NCBI GenBank assembly: GCA_937989875.1
Contig: CALKBO010000052.1
Coordinates: 1-37,995 of the forward strand
Reading direction: 5' to 3'
From: an uncultured Collinsella sp.
Lineage (GTDB): Bacteria > Actinomycetota > Coriobacteriia > Coriobacteriales > Coriobacteriaceae
Length of the DNA stretch: 37,995 bases
The translations under genes and the position numbers were made by a program. Below the pieces are notes generated by a model. It saw only the letters and a program-made list of their open reading frames with translations. It did no database searches and was not told where the DNA came from. Below are positions 33,543-37,995 of the stretch, piece after piece (position 1 is the stretch's first letter; each line of letters begins with the position of its first letter).

Positions 33543-34121
33543 TTAGGCGAAGGTGATCTCGCCGGTCTCGCAGTCCATATCGGCGATACGGGCCAGGCTC
33601 TCAACGCGGAAACCGCGCTCGCGGAGCTTGTCGCCGCCACCCTGAAAGCCCTTCTCCACGGCAATGCCGATGCCGGAAACCTCGGCGCCCGCAGCCTCGC
33701 AGATCTTGATGAGGCCCTCGAGCGCACAGCCGTTGGCCAGGAAGTCGTCGATAATCAGGACCTTGTCGCCCTCGGACAGGAAGCGCTTACCCACGATAAC
33801 CGGGTATTCCTTCTGCTTAGTGAAGGAGTAGATGGTCGTGGCATACTGCTCGCCGTCGAGGTTGATGGACTGCGCCTTCTTGGCAAAGACCACCGGCACG
33901 CCGCCAAAGTGCTGGGCCGCGATGCAGGCCATGCCAATGCCCGAAGCCTCGATCGTCAGGATCTTGTTGATCTCGACACCCTCGAACAGACGGGCCCACT
34001 CAGCGCCCATGTGGTCGAACAGCTCAACGTCGCACTGGTGGTTGAGGAAGGCATCAACCTTAAGGACGCTACCGGCCTTTACGATGCCGTCACGGCGAAT
34101 ACGATCCTCAAGCTCCTGCAT
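33543..34121 (-). CDS. xpt: Xanthine phosphoribosyltransferase
   Basis: Converts xanthine and PRPP to XMP in purine salvage. The 192-residue protein matches Xpt length, with ILTIEASGIGMACIAAQ, FAKKAQSINLDG and the PRPP loop VLIIDDFLANGCALEG. Start MQELEDRIRR at 34121 follows AAAGGG by about nine bases; a much longer reading upstream runs through the structured leader and is rejected. xpt uses xanthine, while a xanthine dehydrogenase-type enzyme is encoded 20 kb away; a shared purine role is possible. About 375 non-coding bases precede it, but I find no purine riboswitch. Confidence 0.93.
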   Translation of the reverse strand: MQELEDRIRRDGIVKAGSVLKVDAFLNHQCDVELFDHMGAEWARLFEGVEINKILTIEASGIGMACIAAQHFGGVPVVFAKKAQSINLDGEQYATTIYSFTKQKEYPVIVGKRFLSEGDKVLIIDDFLANGCALEGLIKICEAAGAEVSGIGIAVEKGFQGGGDKLRERGFRVESLARIADMDCETGEITFA

Positions 34122-34236
34122 GGCGCAACCCTTTCTTGCGGCAATGATTCCGCGCGATGAACAAACGTTGCACGATAGTCTATCACGGACCGACCCCCGC
34201 CCGCCCCACAAGCCTCGTCGCACCATAAAGCCGCAA

Positions 34237-34464
34237 GACCAGTCAATTTGGGACGTGTCTTTTAGCTCTCTTAATGAGCCCTTTTCCTCCGTCCCCGGGG
34301 GATCATCCGGCGATGCCCGCCACGAAACTGGTCCATCCACTACGTTTAACCTAACACCCCTGTCCATACCCAAGATTTCTGAAAACCGGCAAGCTATCTA
34401 CCTGCCCTTTTGTTTTCACCAGATACACCGTGGTTGGGACTTCGCGGTCTAACGTAGTAGATGG
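34237..34464 (-). promoter_or_regulatory. Structured non-coding leader upstream of xpt
   Basis: The 375-base gap before xpt holds two nested sets of inverted repeats. From 34237 to 34333 GACCAGT and ACTGGTC enclose GGGACG/CGTCCC (34250-34255 and 34290-34295), an inner GCTC/GAGC hairpin, and GGCG/CGCC. From 34333 to 34464 CCATCCACTACGTT faces AACGTAGTAGATGG (one mismatch) across about 105 bases. I see no conserved reading frame. It could be a cis-regulatory RNA for xpt or a compound repeat element. Confidence 0.5.
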
Positions 34465-34496
34465 GTGCGATTCGTGGCAGACAACTCCCCAATACG

Positions 34497-35801
34497 CTAA
34501 TGTCGGGCGCGCAACCTCACCAAACGCACCATCGTGAGTATAAAGCCCACGGCCGCCACGGCCATCAACACATAGAACACCGAACGGAAACCAAACAGGA
34601 ACACGTCCGGACGGCCTGCAACAAAGCTGGTCACGGCCTCGCCCATCGCCACGCTCATCTGACCGTAGAGGATATGCGAGCCCACCGTAATGCCGAGTGC
34701 CATGCCGGCGTAGCGCGCCAGGCTGCCCAAGCTGCCCGCAAAACCGAGCGCCTCGCGCGGCGCCGAGCCCATATACAGGGAGTTGTTGGGGCTCTGGAAA
34801 ATCGACGTACCACACGACATAAACGCGACGCAGCACACGATCATCAGGATGGAGGAGTGCTCGTCGAGCGTGCTCACCGCAAACAGGCCACACACGTATA
34901 CACCCAGGCCAACGGCGGTGGGCCCCTCGCATCCAACGCGGTCCGAAACCGTACCCGAAAGCGGGCCGATAAAGGCATTCACCATCGGCAGCGCCAAAAA
35001 CAGCAGGCCCGAAACGTCAGACCCAAACCCATGTGCATCCTGAAAATAGAACGGTAGGATAAACTCCGACGCACCGATACCGATAAACACGATGAGCATA
35101 CAAGCAAGGTTGATGGCAAAAGCCGAGTTCGCAAAACAGCGGTGAGCTGCCTCGGCAAGGGGCATGGGGCATTCGTCAGCCCTTGGCTTAACATGAGGCA
35201 GCGTATAGAGCCCCACGATGAACGAGATCACGCCAATGGGCAGATTAATGAGAAAGATGCTCTCCCAGGGAAAGCTCGCCACCAGCATGCCGCCGAGCAC
35301 GGGACCACACATCATGCCGAGTGCCACGAAGGTCGCCAGGATTCCCATGGCACGGCCGCGCTCACATGCCGGAAACGACTCGGTGATAATGCCCATGTTG
35401 TTGGCCATAGCCGCCGCGCAACCAATGCCCTGGACAACGCGCGCCAGAATGAGTACCTCGAGCGAACTCGAAAGGCCGCACAGCAGCGAGCCGCCCGTAA
35501 AGACGATGACACCCAGCTGAAACACATTCACCTTGCCGCGCACGTCGCCCAGACGACCAAACGGCAACATGGCCACGCACGTCGCGAGCAGATACACCGA
35601 GCTCACCAGCTGGATGCGATCGAGGCCCACACCCAGCTCCTTTTGCATCACCGGAAGCGCAACGGTCACGACGGTCGAATCCAGACATGCCATAAACGTC
35701 ATGACGAGAACCGTGAACAGAATCGCCCACTTGTTCTTGCCGTGGGTGTCGCCCTCAAGAGCAATATGCTCGCGGCGCAACTGCTCGGCAGTTTTCTCCA
35801 T
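34497..35801 (-). CDS. MFS transporter, DHA2-like drug exporter family
   Basis: Inner-membrane proton-coupled exporter of 434 residues with about 12 hydrophobic segments. The first span carries MACLDSTVVTVALPVMQ, typical of the EmrB/QacA (DHA2) group. FGRLGDVRGKVNVF is the MFS A motif, RVVQGIGCAAAM and GPVLGGMLV form the motif C region, and GPLSGTVSDRVG is the second-half A motif. Start MEKTAEQLRR at 35801 follows AAAGGA by five bases. It is shorter than 14-span QacA types. The substrate is unknown. It lies after a strong terminator and before the xpt leader. Confidence 0.9.
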   Translation of the reverse strand: MEKTAEQLRREHIALEGDTHGKNKWAILFTVLVMTFMACLDSTVVTVALPVMQKELGVGLDRIQLVSSVYLLATCVAMLPFGRLGDVRGKVNVFQLGVIVFTGGSLLCGLSSSLEVLILARVVQGIGCAAAMANNMGIITESFPACERGRAMGILATFVALGMMCGPVLGGMLVASFPWESIFLINLPIGVISFIVGLYTLPHVKPRADECPMPLAEAAHRCFANSAFAINLACMLIVFIGIGASEFILPFYFQDAHGFGSDVSGLLFLALPMVNAFIGPLSGTVSDRVGCEGPTAVGLGVYVCGLFAVSTLDEHSSILMIVCCVAFMSCGTSIFQSPNNSLYMGSAPREALGFAGSLGSLARYAGMALGITVGSHILYGQMSVAMGEAVTSFVAGRPDVFLFGFRSVFYVLMAVAAVGFILTMVRLVRLRARH

Positions 35802-35827
35802 ATGCATCCTTTCGCTTAAGACAACGC

Positions 35828-35873
35828 AAAAAAGGGACCCCAATCGCCTGCAATCAGCTGCAATCGGGGTCCC
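35828..35873 (-). terminator. Rho-independent terminator of the sulfhydrylase gene
   Basis: GGGACCCC/GGGGTCCC (35834-35841 and 35866-35873) closes a loop with a repeated TTGCAG motif and is followed by TTTTTT on the minus strand. Confidence 0.9.
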
Positions 35874-35942
35874 GCCTACGGAATCGGAACTATATGTCAC
35901 CGGAACCCCAAGGGGGACCGTCGCTTCATACGGGAAGCTAGC

Positions 35943-37226
35943 CTAGCACTGTTCGAGCGCCTGCTCAAGGTCGGCGATCAAATCGGCGGTGTCCTCGAGG
36001 CCGCACGACAGGCGTACCATGTCGGCGGAGATACCGCAGGCGATGAGCTCCTCATCGTTCATCTGACGGTGCGTGGCGTTTGCCGGGTGCAGGCAGCAGG
36101 TGCGGGCATCGGCCACGTGCGTGGCGATCAGAGCAAGCTTGAGGCTCTTCATAAAGGTCTCGGCCGCCGCACGGCCGCCGGTAAAGCCAAAGCTCACGAC
36201 GCCACAGGTACCGTTGGGCATGTACTTCTGAGCCATGTCATAGTACTTGTCGCCCTCCAGGCCCGGATAGCTCACGAAGCGAACCTTGGGGTGGCTCTGC
36301 AGGAACTTGGCGACCGCCAGGCCGTTCTCGCAGTGGCGCGGCATACGCACATGCAGGCTCTCGAGCGAGCTGTTCAAGAAGAACGCCGCCTGCGGGTTTT
36401 GCATGGGGCCAAGGTCGCGCATAAGCTGCGCGGTGGCCTTGGTAATGAAGGCGCCCTCGCGACCGAACTTCTCGGCATAGGTCACGCCGTGATAGCTCTC
36501 GTCGGGCGTGGTGAGGCCCGGGAACTTGTCAGCATGGGCCATCCAGTCAAACTGACCGTGGTCGACAATTACGCCGCCCAGGTAGGCCGCGTGACCATCC
36601 ATGTACTTGGTCGTGGAGTGCGTGACGATGTCGGCGCCCCACTCAAAGGGACGACACATCACCGGCGTCGGGAAGGTGTTGTCGACCATCAGCGGCACGC
36701 CGTGATCGTGCGCGGCCTTGGCAAAGCGCTCGATATCGAGGACTGCGAGCGCAGGATTGGCGATGGTCTCACCGAAGACGAGCTTGGTGTTGGGTTGGAA
36801 GGCGGCCTCGAGCTCCTCATCGGTGCAGTCGGGGGCAACGAAGGTGCAGGCAACGCCCATGCGGCCCATGGTGTGGGCCAGCAGGTTATACGTGCCGCCG
36901 TAAATTGCAGAGCTCGCGACCACATGATCGCCGGCGGCGGCCACGTTAAAGATCGCAAGGAAGTTAGCAGCCATGCCCGAGCTCGTGAGCATCGCAGCGG
37001 TGCCGCCCTCCATCTCGCAGATCTTGGAGGCAACCAGGTCGCACGTGGGGTTCTGCAGGCGGCTGTAGAAGTAACCGGACTCCTCCAGGTCAAACAGCTT
37101 GCCCATGTGCTCGGACGTATCGTATTTCCACGTGGTGGACTGGTAGATAGGCACCTGGCGCGGCTCCGCGTCACCCGGGCGATAGCCGCCCTGAACGCAG
37201 GTGGTGCCGATGGTCTGCTCGCTCAT
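35943..37226 (-). CDS. metY: O-acetylhomoserine sulfhydrylase (Cys/Met metabolism PLP enzyme)
   Basis: Makes homocysteine from O-acetylhomoserine and sulfide. The 427-residue protein is a gamma-family PLP enzyme: GTTCVQGGYRPGDAEPRQVP at the N-terminus, YSRLQNPTCD, SSGMAANFLA, VDNTFPTPV, and the PLP lysine in THSTTKYMDGH. The N-terminal layout and length favour MetY over cystathionine synthase (about 380 residues), but a lyase role cannot be excluded. ATG 37226 follows AGGGAGC. A family C repeat lies 88 bases upstream. It has its own terminator and is monocistronic. Confidence 0.88.
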   Translation of the reverse strand: MSEQTIGTTCVQGGYRPGDAEPRQVPIYQSTTWKYDTSEHMGKLFDLEESGYFYSRLQNPTCDLVASKICEMEGGTAAMLTSSGMAANFLAIFNVAAAGDHVVASSAIYGGTYNLLAHTMGRMGVACTFVAPDCTDEELEAAFQPNTKLVFGETIANPALAVLDIERFAKAAHDHGVPLMVDNTFPTPVMCRPFEWGADIVTHSTTKYMDGHAAYLGGVIVDHGQFDWMAHADKFPGLTTPDESYHGVTYAEKFGREGAFITKATAQLMRDLGPMQNPQAAFFLNSSLESLHVRMPRHCENGLAVAKFLQSHPKVRFVSYPGLEGDKYYDMAQKYMPNGTCGVVSFGFTGGRAAAETFMKSLKLALIATHVADARTCCLHPANATHRQMNDEELIACGISADMVRLSCGLEDTADLIADLEQALEQC

Positions 37227-37313
37227 ATCTAGCTCCCTCGCTTGAGTTTTGTTTTATTTGGTTCACGATACCGCTACCCCGCACCCCTCTCAACCCATCC
37301 CGCCGATAGGTTA

Positions 37314-37344
37314 TGGGACAAATTCATCAGGGTTATTTGTCCCA
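37314..37344. repeat. 31-bp palindromic repeat, family C, copy 2
   Basis: TGGGACAAAT (37314-37323) is the exact complement of ATTTGTCCCA (37335-37344). It matches 19855-19885 in length, ends and the GGTTATTT centre. It sits in the divergent gap between metY and the C_GCAxxG_C_C gene. Confidence 0.8.
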
Positions 37345-37459
37345 AATCTGAAAGATTGTGTTCGATGGCAAAAACAGTGAGATATACGTTGGGGTCTCGA
37401 TGAGCAAATACGCCCGCAAGGGTACCATAAGCGGGTACACCGCAACTAAGGAGACACCA

Positions 37460-37906
37460 ATGAAGCAGATTGATACCTCGCAGCTCGACACCGCCGCCTG
37501 TCAGGCCCAGGCCGCCGAATACCACGCCCGTGGCTTTAACTGCGCACAGGCCGTCGCTTGCACGCTCGCACCTGCCGTCGGACTCGACCCCGAGACCGCG
37601 TTCACCCTCACCGAAGGCTTCGGCGCCGGCATGGGCGGCATGACCGAGACCTGCGGCGCTATCTCAGGCGCCGTGGCCATCATGGGCTTCGTGATGAGCG
37701 ATGGTATGGAAAACCCTAAGACCAAGGGCCAGACCTACAAGCTGTCGCGCGAGATCGCCAAGCGCTTTGGCGAGAAGAACACGTCGACCATCTGTGGCAC
37801 GCTCAAGGGCGTCGGCTCGGACCAGGGCCCGCTCCGCAGCTGCCCCGGCTGCATTGACGACGCCGTCGAAATCGCCTGCGATATCCTGAAGCGACTCGCC
37901 GAGTAA
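37460..37906 (+). CDS. C_GCAxxG_C_C family putative redox protein
   Basis: Protein of 148 residues in the C_GCAxxG_C_C family. The conserved cysteines are visible as GFNCAQAV, TETCGAISGAV, TICGTLKG and RSCPGCID, spaced as the family expects, so a redox or metal-binding role is likely. The exact function of the family is not established. There is no signal peptide or membrane span. Start MKQIDTSQLD at 37460 has AAGGAG six bases upstream. It is divergent from metY. I considered a selenoprotein, but no in-frame TGA replaces any cysteine. Confidence 0.85.
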   Translation: MKQIDTSQLDTAACQAQAAEYHARGFNCAQAVACTLAPAVGLDPETAFTLTEGFGAGMGGMTETCGAISGAVAIMGFVMSDGMENPKTKGQTYKLSREIAKRFGEKNTSTICGTLKGVGSDQGPLRSCPGCIDDAVEIACDILKRLAE

Positions 37907-37961
37907 ACGGCAGCAACATAAAACGACGGCCGGCGCGCCCGCCCATTACAGTCTGAAATAG

Positions 37962-37983
37962 GCCATCGATAAATTTCGATGGC
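37962..37983. other. 8-bp hairpin at the window edge
   Basis: GCCATCGA/TCGATGGC with loop TAAATT lies 56 bases after the last gene. No T-run is visible before the window ends, so its role cannot be judged. Confidence 0.35.
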
Positions 37984-37995
37984 GAGCATTCGGCG

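Noticed and set aside
34122..34496. Purine riboswitch upstream of xpt
   Set aside because: The conserved three-way junction core and kissing loops of the purine aptamer are not found.
37460..37906. C_GCAxxG_C_C protein as a selenoprotein
   Set aside because: All expected cysteines are encoded by TGC/TGT codons and the frame has no internal TGA.
1..37995. CRISPR arrays, prophage or insertion sequences
   Set aside because: No regularly spaced direct repeats, integrases, capsid or transposase genes were seen; the palindromic repeats are single hairpins without spacers.

Overview
The window looks like a core-genome segment of a high-GC, anaerobic gut actinobacterium of the class Coriobacteriia, most likely Collinsella or a close relative. 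This is inferred from the G+C-rich codon use, the tig-clpP-clpX-valS-folC gene order, the selenium and molybdenum gene set, and many small palindromic intergenic repeats. No 16S gene is present to fix the species. I see no prophage, integrase, transposase gene or CRISPR array.

Layout. An M24 aminopeptidase (116-1204, +) converges on a long minus-strand housekeeping run: trigger factor, ClpP, ClpX, valyl-tRNA synthetase and FolC (9453 down to 1311), preceded by tRNA-Leu(UAG). Next come a two-gene molybdenum hydroxylase of the selenium-dependent xanthine dehydrogenase type (13523-9778, -) and glutamate dehydrogenase (15001-13646, -). The selenocysteine locus selA-selB-tRNA-Sec follows (18808-15259, -), then a formate/nitrite-type channel, a tRNA-Pro/tRNA-Gly pair with a clear promoter, and a BrnQ transporter. 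From 30312 down to 21667 on the minus strand lies one long gene run: moeA, mogA/moaB, modA, modB, modC, a decayed acyl-CoA dehydratase activase, selD, yedF, a DUF3343 gene and a cysteine-desulfurase-like gene. The remaining part holds a CLC channel and a lipid kinase (+), a stand-alone GGQ protein, xpt, an MFS exporter, an O-acetylhomoserine sulfhydrylase (all -) and a C_GCAxxG_C_C redox protein (+).

How it fits together. The window carries much of a selenium economy beside a molybdenum economy. ModABC imports molybdate, and MoeA and Mog build the molybdenum cofactor. SelD makes selenophosphate, while SelA, SelB and tRNA-Sec use it for selenocysteine. The molybdenum hydroxylase probably needs a labile selenium ligand as well. 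YedF, the DUF3343 protein and the desulfurase-like enzyme probably handle selenium or sulfur carriage. SelD is itself a selenoprotein here: an in-frame UGA at codon 17 is followed by a SECIS-like hairpin, and a conventional gene caller would truncate it.

The most unusual non-coding features are a pair of about 115-bp structured elements facing each other across valS, with a near-identical core, compensatory base changes and unrelated but self-complementary outer arms; a 230-bp structured leader before xpt; and at least four families of palindromic intergenic repeats, three of them present twice in the window.
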